A DNA stretch of 60,000 bases from Neocallimastix lanati (nom. inval.) (taxonomy: Eukaryota; Neocallimastigomycota; Neocallimastigomycetes; Neocallimastigales; Neocallimastigaceae): positions 1,151,501 through 1,211,500 of the forward strand of contig JACVTC010000018.1 of assembly GCA_016946835.1 (NCBI GenBank), written 5' to 3'. Position numbers and translations under genes: made by a program. Of this stretch, positions 1 through 11,839 are shown piece by piece. The notes beneath the pieces were generated by a model, which worked only from the letters and a program-made list of their open reading frames with translations, was not told the DNA's origin and did no database searches. The stretch's first letter is position 1; every line of letters begins with the position of its first letter.

Positions 1-1804
1 TTATATTATTTAATATTGTAAAATTTTTATATAATATTTTAATAATTTAGAAAATTTAAGTTTATTATATTTTTATTATTATATTTTTATTATTAAATTT
101 TTATTATTAAATTTTTATTATTAATTTTTTTTATTTTTATTTTTAATCCAATCAAATAAATATTTTATTAGTATAAAAAAGAACAAAGTAACACAATACT
201 TTTGTTCTCTCCCTTTTTTTCTTACGACTTTATTATTATATTATTTTTTTAATATTTTCTAAAAGTTAAATAATAAATTAAATAGTTTAAAATAAATTAA
301 AATTTATTAAATAGTTTTTTTCTAAATTTAATGTTTTAAAAGTGTTTAATTAATAGTTTTTTGTGTTTAGTGTATAATATTAAGATAAGTATAGTATAAA
401 ATTAGTTTAGTAATAGATTAGTTGTATTAAACATTTTATAGAAATAGTAATAGATTTAGAGAAATTGTTTAGTTTAGATTAGAATAGTTTAGATTAAGAT
501 ATTAATTTAAGTTATTTTAACTTAGTTTAGATTCTTTTAGATTAGGATAGTTTAGACTAAAATTAGAATAGTATATTAATTAATTTAGGTTTAGAATTAG
601 AGAATATTATTTTAAATTTTTCCTTATTATTAGAATATATTATTTTATTAATAAAATCTTCAGATCTTGTACCATTTTTGGTAAAGAACGAGCATATAAT
701 GGATTATTAATTAGAATTTCAACTTACTTTAGAATCCATTATATTATTCTTTACTTAATATTACTTTACTATATTTTCTATACTAAAATATTTTCTAAAT
801 ATATTTTTTTTATATTTTTATTAAAAGTTTCTAAAATATTATCAATAATTCTATATTTTTATTATTAATATCAATATCTATAATTTAACCTTAAATTTTA
901 TTATTTTATTAAAGTGTTTATTATCAATATTAATATTTTATTTTTATTTTCAAATATATTATTATATTATTATTATATTGTATCAATATTAAACTTGTAT
1001 TCTTTTTAGTATTTTATTTTATTTTTAAATTGATTATTTAATATTTTTATTCCCCACAAATAAAATCAAATCTTAATTGATTAATAATAAATATTAAATA
1101 TATTATAGTTTTTAAATTTATTTTATATAAAATATAAGAATATTATATTAACATTCTTGATTAAAATAACTTTATTTTTCTGTAAAATCCTTTTAAATTT
1201 TGTTTGTTACTTTTCGTATATATTAAATAATTTAGTTTTAGTATATGAAAAATAATATAAAATTATATAAACAAAATTTATTAAAATAAAAATACTTATG
1301 AATTAGTTAATTTAAATTAATATAAAATTTTAAGGAATTAGTAATAGTAAATTATTTTTTTTAAATATGATAATAAAATGTAGAAAGGCTTTACATATTT
1401 ATTTTTTTTCAAAAAGTATAAATAAGTGAAGTTTTTCAATAATTAAAATGTAGACAGAAAAATATTAAAAATAAATAATTAAATAAAAATTCTAATAAAA
1501 CCCGAACCATAACATTTTGATGTAAAAATTTATAATTATTTTTAACAAAATAATTATATTTTCTTAGTTAGGTTATAATTAATATAACTTTTATTTAATT
1601 CATATTTCATTTATACACTTAATTATAATTAATAATTTATTTAATTATATATTAAAATTTTATTTAGTTTAATATTAAAAATTTATTTAATTAAATAATT
1701 TTTATACATTTAAAATAATATTAAATTTATTTAATTATTCACTTAATTATTAAATTTATTAGTTTTAGTTTTCTCTCACTTATTAAATCATAAACTAAAA
1801 CACT
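1..1804. other. AT-rich intergenic DNA, no gene recognised
   Basis: Nearly pure A/T with no exon-like stretch that can be supported. A short hairpin lies at 181-207 (GAACAAAGTA, loop ACACAA, then TACTTTTGTTC). Positions about 400-600 repeat TTTAGATTAG/AATAGTTTAGA-like words, a decayed minisatellite. A TATAAATA box at about 1419 followed by a hairpin (AATTATT...AAATAATT) near 1535-1560 resembles the stretch at about 4490-4680, so this is part of a dispersed repeat family. Nothing here looks translated. Confidence 0.6.
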
Positions 1805-1903
1805 ATTCTGTATTTTATCATGTATTCTGTATTTTATCATGTATTCTGTATTCTATCATGTATTCTGTATTCTATCATGTATTCTGTATTGTATTAATCA
1901 TGT
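1805..1903 (+). repeat. 19-bp tandem repeat (ATTCTGTATT...ATCATGT)
   Basis: Five consecutive copies of a 19-bp unit beginning ATTCTGTATT and ending ATCATGT start at 1805, 1824, 1843, 1862 and 1881. The last is expanded by a few bases. Shorter copies of the same word occur at about 4836-4890 in the second copy of the surrounding module. Confidence 0.85.
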
Positions 1904-1984
1904 ATTTTAATATTAATGTATTGTTTTATATTTTTTATGTAAAGTTCTATAAAATAGAACTAAATAGATTAAATTTTAAATTTT

Positions 1985-2290
1985 ATGATCGAAATAATTT
2001 TCATTATTTTATTCTTTTATTTTCGATCATTATATTAGATTAAGTAATCGGTTAATTAAGGTTTTTCCAATTACTTCTTAAAAGTAATTGGTTTTACCTA
2101 ATTGATACGATGATTGATATGGATAGAATATCGATCAAAAAACTTATCTAGGTTTTTCTTCTAGTCTTTTCCTAGATAAGAGATTTGTTAAGATTAGAAC
2201 CCCTTTTGATTTTAACATTATTTTGACAAAAAAGTATAAATAAGGCTCTTGAGTTCTCTTTGAGAAATCAAGAGTTATTATTATAACAAT
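1985..2290 (+). repeat. Hairpin-rich module with TATA box, copy 1
   Basis: About 300 bp repeated at 4929-5232 and, inverted, at 8712-9000. It contains in order: an inverted pair ATGATCGAAA/TTTTCGATCAT; CCAATTACTT paired with AAGTAATTGG; a perfect pair CTTATCTAGG/CCTAGATAAG around an 18-nt loop; a TATAAATA box at about 2231; and, just downstream, CTCTTGA paired with TCAAGAG. Stacked stems ending in a TATA box and a further hairpin look like a promoter plus 5' end of an RNA or mobile element. No product can be assigned. Confidence 0.6.
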
Positions 2291-3429
2291 TATAATATAA
2301 TAATAATAACAATAGTTTTAACATTTAAAATTTCTAATAAATAATAAAACAAATTATTTTAATAAAACAAATTTTATAATTAAAACTTTTTTTTATCAAT
2401 TTTAGTGTTTCGTCTATTATAATTCGTTATAATAAACTCGATAATTAGAAAGAACCATAGGTAAGTATGATTCTTTTCTAAACCTTTAATATTAGCAATT
2501 AGAGCTAATATTAATGATTAATAATTTAATTATAATTTTTTAATTAAATTATTACATTTGATAAAGAATGAAAATTAAAAATTAAAAATAATTATAAAAC
2601 GGAATTTAAAAATAATAAATAATTAAATTATAATAAAGTAATTAATTTTTAGATTATAAACATTTAAATTATAAAAATATTAAATATTTAAATAATACAT
2701 AATTAATAATAATTAAATTAAAATAATATAAAATAAACAATAATTGTTTATTTAATTGTTTATTATTAATAGTTAATTTATTGTTTATAAACAGAGTATA
2801 AATATAAAAATTAATATAAATAGAAATAAAAATTAATAGTTTTAAAAAATTGTTCCTAATTAGCCTTTATAAAAATTAGATAATATTAATAAAAATATTT
2901 TAAAATGATTATTTTTAATAAATTATAATTTTAATAAAACAAAATGTATTAATAAATCAATAACTAATTGATTTAATTATTTTAAATTACTTAATAAAAT
3001 ATTTAATAAAATTAAAATTACTTTTATTTTTTTTTTTATTAACTAGTACATCTAGTTATATTTGAACATGAGAATAAAGACTTTTAGTAAGAAATTACTA
3101 AATTAACTTTATTTTCAATCTGTTTCATTTTATGATAAGAATGTACCAAATAATGCATTCTTAATTAAATCTACGATTTATTTTGTAAAAATTAAGATAT
3201 AAAATAGTTTTATGATTAATAACGTTAATAGGTTAATATGTTGAATTATATATTAATAATCCAACAATAATTAATTAATAATAATATAATTAAAATAATA
3301 TAAGATAAATAGTTAAGTTATTTAAACACTTAATATCTAAGAATATTTTAAATAATAATTTCCTTGAAGGATTTATGAAAATATTTATTTATTGAATTAT
3401 TAGTATATAATTATTGCAAATACAATAAC
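2291..3429. other. AT-rich intergenic DNA
   Basis: Low-complexity A/T. A stretch at about 2400-2470 (TATAATTCGTTATAATAAACTC followed by a GGTAAGTATG donor-like sequence) recurs at about 5350-5390 and, inverted, at about 8540-8570, so it belongs to the same repeat as the preceding hairpin module. No coding potential seen. Confidence 0.5.
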
Positions 3430-3483
3430 CTTACAAAGAACATAAAAGATAGATTTTTACATCTTTCTTTTATACTTTGTAAG
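3430..3483 (-). repeat. 54-nt hairpin element, copy 1 (inverted)
   Basis: CTTACAAAG at one end pairs perfectly with CTTTGTAAG at the other. The inner arms ATAAAAGAT-AGAT and ATCTTTCTTTTAT also pair, giving one long interrupted stem. The same element is in opposite orientation at 6586-6639 and 20248-20301. Confidence 0.8.
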
Positions 3484-3649
3484 TTACATAATAATAGTAT
3501 TTAATTATAAGATAATAATAATATAGTAAAATGAATATTAATAAAATATTAAAATAATAACAATATCAATATGTTTAAAATATTTAATATAATTAAATAA
3601 ATTTAATTTGTATAATTAATTTGAATAATTAAAAATAGTAATTAATATA

Positions 3650-3880
3650 TATGATGTAAACATATATATAAACATAATATAAATAAATACATGTGACGTC
3701 ATATGTAAATGATTGAAATTATTAATATAAATCTTATTTATTAATATTTTCAGAATTATTAGGCCTAAGATAATTCTTTAAATATTAAATAAGAATTTAT
3801 ATTAATTATTAATTAAATGTATATTGAAATGTGAATAACTGAAATTGAGATTTCAATTCAGTTATAATTTCAACATATTT
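3650..3880 (-). repeat. Dispersed repeat with TGACGTCA palindrome, inverted copy
   Basis: Reverse complement of the segment at about 10890-11146, which forms the left flank of the transposon pair. It carries TGACGTCA at 3694-3701 and the 27-nt palindrome at 3837-3863 (AACTGAAATTGAGATTT..., self-complementary). The place matching the transposon insertion point (3653-3661, GATGTAAAC) is uninterrupted here. Confidence 0.75.
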
Positions 3881-4928
3881 CTAATACATTATGTGTACAT
3901 TATTATTTTTGTACTTTAATAAATTTTTAAATTCAAAGATTAAAAATTAAATCAAAAATTATATTAAACTTTATATTTTTATATTAAATCATATTAATAG
4001 TAATATTTTTATATATTTAAAACTTATATTAGCAATATTAATAATAAATTTAATTTTTTTTATTTTTATATTAATAATGAAAATTTGTATTAATAATATT
4101 TTTATATATTGATAATTAAAAATTTATATATTATATTTTAACTTTTATTATAAAATTTTATATCGAAATGTTTTATTTTATATTGAAAAATATTTTATTT
4201 TATTAAAAACTTTTATATTAGAATAGTATTTTATTTTTATTTGAATATTTTAACAGATTGTAATAAAAATTATAGCCAATTAAATAAATTCTTATTAGTA
4301 ATAATTTAGATAGATTATTAAAAAAAAAAAATGTTTTATTAATATTATAAATGTATTTTATTTATATTGTTATAATTAAATTTTATAATAATTGATTATA
4401 AAAATCAATTTAAATTTAATAATTTTTATAAAAAAAAAAAATAAAATGTAATTTAGTGGCAAGAACAACTTTTATGCCTTGAAAAAAGTATAAATAGTTG
4501 TAAATTTTGCTACCAATTTTTAAAAATCATCAAATCAATCAATTAATAAAATTAATAAATAAAATAATAAACAAATAAATAAAATTTGTGTGTCTTTTAC
4601 TTTTATTTTTATTTAATTCTCTAAAACCTTAACATTTAAATGTAAGAATCTATAATTATTTGTTAACAAATAATTATATTTTCTTAGTTAAGTTATTATA
4701 ACTATAGCTTTATTTAATTACATATAATATTTATTCATTAAATTTATTTTTAAATATTCATTAATTTAACAAAATTTATTTAATTAATTTTAAATAATAT
4801 ATTTACAATATATTAATTTCTCTACTGTAACTAATGTATTCTGTATTGTATTGTATTCTGTATTTTATAATGTATTCTGTATTTTTTTAACTATTTAATT
4901 TTATATTTTTTATATAAGGATAAATTAT

Positions 4929-5232
4929 ATAATCGAAATATCTTTTATTATTTTTTTATTTTCGATCATTAGATTAGATTGGAAAATCGGTTAATTAAGA
5001 TTTTTTCCAATTACTTTTTAGAAGTAATCGGTTTTACTTAATTAATGCGATGATCGATATGGATAGAATATCGATCGAAAGCTTATCTAGGTTTTTCTAT
5101 CTAATCTTTTACTAGAAAAGAGATTTGTTAAGATTAGAAAACCTTTTCTTATTTAACCTTATTTTCATAAAAAAATATAAATAAGTCTCTTGAGTTCTCT
5201 TTGAGAAATCAAGAGTTATTATTATAAAAACA
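4929..5232 (+). repeat. Hairpin-rich module with TATA box, copy 2
   Basis: Second direct copy of the module at 1985-2290, with the same order of inverted pairs, a TATAAATA box near 5178 and the CTCTTGA/TCAAGAG hairpin just after it. The 10-bp CTTATCTAGG stem has mismatches here. The upstream 4480-4700 stretch also matches about 1415-1590. Confidence 0.6.
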
Positions 5233-5502
5233 TAGTTTTAATAGTAACAATTTTATATTTTTAACTTTAATAAATTAATAAAATATTTTATTCAAAAAAC
5301 ATATTTTTAAAATCAAACTTATACAAATAATTCTTCGTTTGCTTCTCGTGTTATTATTATAATTCATTTTATAATAAACTCTATAGGTAAAAAAATTATT
5401 TTATTTTATTTTCTATTTTTTCAACTTAATGAATTAGTCGTTAAGTTGTAGTTAATAATACTATTTTGAGTTAGTTCTTAATAGAATTATCACATTAAAA
5501 AT

Positions 5503-5605
5503 TATTGATACTTTTTGTAAGTAAAATGAATTTTTTATAACAATAATGTGTTGAAATTATAACTGAATTGAAATCTCAATTTCAGTTATTTACATTTCAA
5601 TAATT
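5503..5605 (+). repeat. Dispersed repeat ending in 27-nt palindrome
   Basis: ATTGATACTTTTTGTA-type sequence followed by the palindrome at 5561-5587 (AACTGAATTGAAATCTCA...). The same arrangement occurs at about 10835-10925. The first part alone also recurs at about 7032 and 21493, each time followed by different sequence, so the boundary is a recurrent breakpoint. Confidence 0.7.
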
Positions 5606-6380
5606 AAAAAATATTATTTATTTAATTATAAATAATAAATAATATATATTTAAATATTTCTGAGAATATTAATAAATAAGGTTTATATTAATAATTAATT
5701 TCAATGATACATTTGATATAAAACAAATATGTGTAGCAACATATTTGTATATTTAATAATAATTATTAAATATTAAATTTATATCTCTTTTGTCAATAAT
5801 AATATTTGAAATAATTTCTTATTCATATATTATTCAATATTTATATATATATTATTCATTATAATATGAAATATATTAAATGTATTAAATAGTTAATTTC
5901 TTCTAAATATATATAATAAGAATATTATTATATATATAATTTAACTATTCATATTTATTTTAAAGTTTATATTAAAAATACATAATACTTCTATATATTA
6001 TAATATATAATATAATGAAATAGTTTTAGTTATTTTAATTATAATTAAATATATATAGTTGATATTATTTATTATATTCATATTTATTATATAATTATAT
6101 TCTTATATATTTAACTTTATTATTCTTATTTTCATTTTAAGAATTATATAGTTATATTTATTATATTTATTATTTTAATATATATTTTTTATATATTATA
6201 CTATACTCCGATATAATATATTTTAAATGTATATTTATTATTATTAATACTTATTAATTATTATAAAGATTTCTAATAACTACTCTTTTTTATAATAGTT
6301 TAGAGAAGACCCTTGGTTAATTGGGTTTTATAAATTAAAATATATTAATAAAGGTTAATTAAATATAACGATACTATTAA
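5606..6380. other. AT-rich intergenic DNA
   Basis: TA/AAT-rich sequence with many short palindromic ATATAT runs. The 5700-5800 part (GATATAAAACAAATATGTGTAG...) recurs at about 6918-6990. No gene seen. Confidence 0.5.
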
Positions 6381-6970
6381 AAATTAGTAGCACATAAAAG
6401 TCCCGCATATCACATTTGACGTCACATGTATTTTATTTATATTATGTTTTATATATATTTACAACATATCTATATTAGTTTCAGTTATTCAAATTAATTA
6501 TATAATTAAATTTATCTTTATATTTTATTAATATTTATATTACTATATTATTAATATCTTATAATTAAATATTATTATTATGTAACTTACAAAGTATAAA
6601 AGAAAGATGTAAAAATCTATCTTTTATGTTCTTTGTAAGGTTATTGTAAAATTACCTTAATAGTAATATATTATAGATATTTTATTATTAAATAAAATAA
6701 ATAAATTTAAAATCAAATTAATTTAATAATCCTAATTATCAAAGTTTATTATAAATAAATTTTTATTAAACTAAACTATTTAAATATTTATTATTATTAT
6801 TATATATATATATAGTATATTACTATATAGACATATCGACTTAGTGAATATTTTTTTAATAAAACATATTATTTTATTTAAATTTAAACTATATATTATA
6901 TCAAAATCTTAACATAATGATATAAAACAAATATGTGTAGTAACATATATGTATATTTAATAATAATTAT
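6381..6970 (+). repeat. Dispersed repeat with unfilled transposon target site
   Basis: Contains TGACGTCA at 6417-6424, ATTTACAAC at 6457-6465, and the 54-nt hairpin at 6586-6639. Its left part matches 11095-11146 and its right part matches 20119-20575. In other words it is the contiguous version of sequence that elsewhere is split by the transposon pair at 11147-20118. It therefore serves as the empty-site comparison for that insertion. Confidence 0.8.
6586..6639 (+). repeat. 54-nt hairpin element, copy 2
   Basis: CTTACAAAG...CTTTGTAAG with perfect terminal pairing and a second inner stem. Direct match to 20248-20301 and inverse of 3430-3483. Confidence 0.8.
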
Positions 6971-7027
6971 TAAATATTAAATTTATATCTTTTTGATAAT
7001 AATTATTTTATTTTATTTTAGTTTCAT

Positions 7028-8345
7028 GACATTATTGATACTTTTTGTAAGAAATTTGCCTTTTTATAATAATTTTGTCAAGTTTTAAGATTTTAATATA
7101 ATTTACATTTTATATTTAAATAATATAAAATGTTAATTTCAACCTTATTGGACAACTAGGAGACGAGTTATTGGACTTTAAAGAAAATTTAAATATAAAA
7201 AAATAATTTAATTATTTTAAATAAGACCCTAAATTATTAATTAGAAATTTATATAGATAAAATCTATTAACTTAAAATTATATTATTAAATTTTATTAAC
7301 AAAAATTAATAATTAAAAATACAGAATTAGTAATTAGTAATAGTATTATAATATTTTAAATAAGTTTATAGGTTTTATATATTTTATCATCATATGTTTT
7401 TATTCAATAATTTTCTAAAAAATTTTAAGGAATTCTTTATAGTTCTAAAGATTTCCAAAAGAGAATTTTTAATTAGTTTTAGTATTTTAATTCATTTTAT
7501 TTTATTTTATTTTATATTTTCTTATTATTAATTAGTTTTATTATTAAATTGTTTTATGAATAATTATATAATTATTTTATTAAAAGATTCTTATCAATAT
7601 TATTTTATTATTATATTTTATATAGTTTATATACATGTATGAATATATTAAGATTAAAATGTATTATTATTTATATTGTTAATTAATTATTTAGTTTTGT
7701 ATAAAAATGAATTAAAATTCCATCCTTTGAAAATCTATGTAAGATTATTAATTAGTAACCTTTTAACCAATTAACAAAAAGTTAATGAATTAATTATAAC
7801 AATAATAATTCTTTATATTAATCTTAGTAAAATTTATCATTAAAATATTTTTTTAAATAAAGTTCTAATAAAACATAAATCTTAAAGATTGAATTTCTTA
7901 ATTATAAAACTTTATGTGTGTAAATAATTATTTAATTTAATTAATTGTTATGATTATTAATAAACATCTTGACCTGACCAATTTAACTCAAAATTTTGAG
8001 AATTCTTACGAAACTCAATCCGTAACCTTTCTCATAACCTTAACTAACAAAAAAATTTAACATTGTCAGGTGTTAAGATTTTAATATAATTTATATTTTA
8101 TATTTAAATAATATAATATGTTTTATTAAAAAAGATTTACTAGGTTGATATAACTATATAGTAATATGCTACATAGACATAAAGTAATAATAAATAATAT
8201 ATTTAAATAAACTGGTTTAATAAATATTTATTTATTATTAACATTATTAATTAAAATTATTTGATAAAAGTAATTTATAAAATAATTTTCATTAAACTAA
8301 GAAAATTAAAAAAATTAAAATATAATCAAAAAAAAATACTAAAAA
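7028..8345. repeat. Segment duplicated (rearranged) at 20.85-21.95 kb
   Basis: 7138-7260 (AACCTTATTGGACAACTAGG...) matches about 21866-21985. 7800-8345, which lies next to the tRNA and includes CATCTTGACCTGACCA and AATCCGTAACCTTTCTCAT, matches about 20850-21350. The order of blocks differs between the two places, so this is a rearranged segmental duplication. No coding frame was found. Confidence 0.75.
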
Positions 8346-8356
8346 TACAATTTAAC

Positions 8357-8428
8357 TAGCAGCGGTATGTTTCGATCATACGACCTGTGGGTTATGAGCC
8401 CACCACGCTTCCACTGCGCTACGCTGCT
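8357..8428 (-). tRNA. tRNA-Met (anticodon CAT)
   Basis: Read on the minus strand it folds as a 72-nt tRNA without encoded CCA. The acceptor stem is AGCAGCG with CGCTGCT, fully paired, with discriminator A. There is a D arm, an anticodon stem GTGGG/CCCAC around CTCATAA (anticodon CAT), and a T stem GTATG/CATAC fully paired with loop ATCGAAA. No intron. A run of T on the minus strand about 12 nt after the 3' end could act as the Pol III terminator. The GC-type D arm and single CAT anticodon suggest elongator methionine; initiator cannot be excluded by eye. A second, slightly damaged copy is at 21403-21474. Confidence 0.95.
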
Positions 8429-8711
8429 ATCTTGTTACTTTGTAATTGTAATAATCATACTAAGTTCTATCACTAAATATGATTATTAATTTCAACTTAA
8501 TGACTAATTCATTAAGTTGAGAAATAAAATAAAAATAAAAATTTTACCTAAAAACGAGTTTATTATAAAATTAATTATAATAACAACACAAAGAGCAAAA
8601 AAAGGAATATTTGAATAAATTTGTTTTTAAAAAATATGTTTTTGAATAAAATGTTTTATTAATTTATTAAAGTTTAAGATATAAAATTGCTATTATCATA
8701 ACTATATTTTT

Positions 8712-9000
8712 ATAATAATAACTCTTGATTTCTTAAAGAGAAATCAAGAGCCCTTTTATATTTTTTTATTAAATTAAGGTTAAATAAAAAGTTTTTCTAA
8801 TCTTAAAAATTATCTTATCTAGAAAAAGATTAGAAGAAAAAACTAGATAAGTTTTGATCGATATTCTATTCATATCGATCATCGTATATATTAAGTAAAA
8901 CCAAATATATTATTTTATATTTGGATAAAACCTTAGTATATCGATTTTCTAAATTTTAATTTAGATCATCAAATAAAAGGAAAAATAAATAATAACCGGA
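8712..9000 (-). repeat. Hairpin-rich module with TATA box, copy 3 (inverted)
   Basis: Reverse complement of the modules at 1985-2290 and 4929-5232. CTCTTGATTTC...GAAATCAAGAG near 8720-8750 is the hairpin downstream of the TATA-like box, and the ATCGATATTCTAT... stretch follows at 8865. It lies upstream of the tRNA-Met on the same strand, about 285 bp away. Confidence 0.55.
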
Positions 9001-10830
9001 ATGATCTAAATTATTCTATTTTTCTAAATATTATTTTTAAAATCTAATCTAAACTTATTAACATAAAACTATCTTTAAAAAATACAGAAACTTATTAATT
9101 GTTCTTTTAAATGTACAATGTACAAAATAAATAAAACTAATGTTTACATTAACTTGATAATTAAATGAATAACTAAATAAAATTAATAATATTAATAAAA
9201 GAATATATAATAGTTATTTAAATAAATTTTTTAATATTATTTTAGTGTATGAATAATTATATTTTTAATAAAATTGATAATAATATTTCAATGTATGAAT
9301 TAATTATAATTTAAATAAATTTATAATTATTATCAATAATTATAAAGACTAAGAAATAGTAATTATTTATTAATAAATAATTATTATTTCTTACAGTAAT
9401 ACAGAATGAACAAATAATACTAATTGTGCTAGAATAATATAAATTATTGTTAAAGTTTTGTGATAATTTGGTCTTAACGATTAGGTCAAGATGCCAAATT
9501 ATAGTAATTAATTAATAACTTAATTTTACTCTTATTTAAAACATATTGTTATTAGTAAATTTTATAATTAAGTTTTTATTTAAAATATAAATTTTATTTA
9601 ATCTTAATAATATTTTATTACATTATTATTTTATATAATTATTACTATAATTTAAATTACAATAATCCTACAAAGGATTAATCAAAAGATTTAAACATGT
9701 ATTTATATAAAATAATTAATTATTAAAATATTAATTATTAATATGAATATGTAATAATATTAATAAAAGTTTGATATTGATAATATAAAATAAGATAATA
9801 TTATAAATATTTAATATAAATAAAATATAAGAATCTAATATAACTAAATATTATATTTTATAATTAAAATATAATATGTAGAAATTAATTTAATATGTCA
9901 ATCACGTGTTTACATTATTTAATATATATTAATTTCAATATGTTAATAGTATTTAGTCAATTAGTTGGCCTAGACTATTTCCTAAATATTTTAATAATAA
10001 TTATTATATTATTAATCTTAATAATGAAATTCAAATAACTGAATTATTGAAATTGAAATTGAAATTCAGTTATTATCTTAACAATTATTCTAACCTTATA
10101 GATTATTCTATTCTATATAATTGGAACTTTCCAATATTCTTCAAATATTACTAAATAGAAATCTTAAGTTAATAAATCACCAATTAACTTATAATTCCTT
10201 TTTGAATTATCGATCCGATTCCATTATAATGTATTAAAAATCTTTAGCCAAGAATATTGTCCTTGCCCACTTAATATATTAATATTATATTTCTTTTGTA
10301 ATATGTTATATTGAAAATAATCAAATCTATTTAATTAGTTATTAAAATTTTCGTTATCAATTTAAATTTATTTTTAATTACTAAATTTAACTAAACCACA
10401 ATTAAAATATTCTATATAATCTCTTTATTTTTATTTTATATATATTAATATTAAACTATTATTAAATAATTAATAATTCAATAATATAGAACTAATATTT
10501 ATAACAATAATATTATTAACTAAAATAATAATTCAATTTCAATTTAAATGTTTTATTTATTAAAATAATTAGTAATTAGTTTATTAAGAAATAGTTAGGC
10601 TTTACAAATTTTAATTTGATAAAAAAATATAAATACATGTAATTTTTAGTGAAATAAAATATAATCAATAACTTTCTTTTTATTTAATAAATAATTATAT
10701 TATTATTTTTCTTTTATAAATTTAAATAAATATATATTGATTTTAAAACAAATAATTTTTTTTTATTGTAATTTTATTATTTGTGTTAATTATTATTATA
10801 TTCCTAAAACTATATGAACCATACCATTTA
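9001..10830. other. AT-rich intergenic DNA with duplicated block
   Basis: 9450-9720 (GTGATAATTTGGTCTTAACG... CCTACAAAGGATTAATC) is repeated at about 20579-20850. A palindrome-rich stretch at about 10034-10077 (AATAACTGAATTATTG... CAATTC-type arms) resembles the 27-nt palindromes elsewhere. A TATAAATA box is at about 10627. No protein gene can be supported. Confidence 0.5.
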
Positions 10831-10834
10831 GAAA

Positions 10835-11137
10835 TTATTGATATTTTTTGTAGGTAAATTTCCTTTTTTATAATAATAATTTGTTGAAATTATAACTGAA
10901 TTGAAATCTCAATTTCAGTAATTTACATTTCAATAATTAAAATATTATTTATTTAATTATAAATAATATATATATTTAAATAATTAATAATTAATATAAA
11001 TTCTTGTTTAATATTTAAAGGGTTATCTTAGGCCTAATAATTCTGAGAATATTAATAAATAAGGTTTATATTAATAATTAATTTCAATGATACATTTGAC
11101 GTCACGTGTATTTTATTTATATTATGTTTTTATATAT
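10835..11137 (+). repeat. Dispersed repeat with TGACGTCA, left flank of transposon pair
   Basis: Includes the palindrome near 10894-10920 and TGACGTCA at 11097-11104. It is homologous to 6381-6456 over its right end and, inverted, to 3650-3880. It ends exactly at the transposon's target repeat. Confidence 0.75.
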
Positions 11138-11146
11138 GTTTACAAC
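11138..11146 (+). repeat. 9-bp target site duplication, left (GTTTACAAC)
   Basis: GTTTACAAC here and at 20119-20127 bound the two-copy transposon block as direct repeats. The unfilled paralogous site at 6457-6465 has a single ATTTACAAC in the same sequence context. Nine base pairs is the usual target duplication of Mutator-like elements. Confidence 0.85.
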
Positions 11147-11839
11147 GGGGGTGGTGCGTTTCGGAATGTGGCTTTAAATAATTTTACATAAATTTTCATT
11201 TCGGAATGTGGCTTATATAATTTTTTATAAATTTTTATTTATGAATATAATATTTAAACATTAAAATAAAATGGCACATATAATTTCATTGAAAAAATAA
11301 TTATTAAAAATATTTAAAATGTGATATATTTCAAAAAAAATGAAGATTTACATTCGCCGCCATATTCTGAAAATTTTTATTTATTTATTAATTTATTCAT
11401 TTATTTATTTAATAATAATATTTAATAATATTTTTTTTTTTTTGTACTATTTTTTAATTATAAAGTTTGTTTATTATATGGAAATATAATAATTTACATT
11501 AATTTAAAATACTGTAAAAATTATAATAAAATTCATGTTAATATATATGAATATTCTATATCATTTACTTTATTATATAATTTATTTGTTGCTAAATTCA
11601 GTTTTTATATTAATTTCATATCAATATCTTATTTATTTTATTTTATCATATTATATATTATTATTTCACTGCATATTTATTTATTTTATATTATTTTATT
11701 TTATTTCGATTGATACTTGCAATTTATTATAATTCACATATTTATTTTATTTATTTTATTTTATTAGTACTTGTATTTTTATTATAATTCAAATATTTAT
11801 TTTATTTTATTTTATTTTATTTTTATTAATACTTGTATT

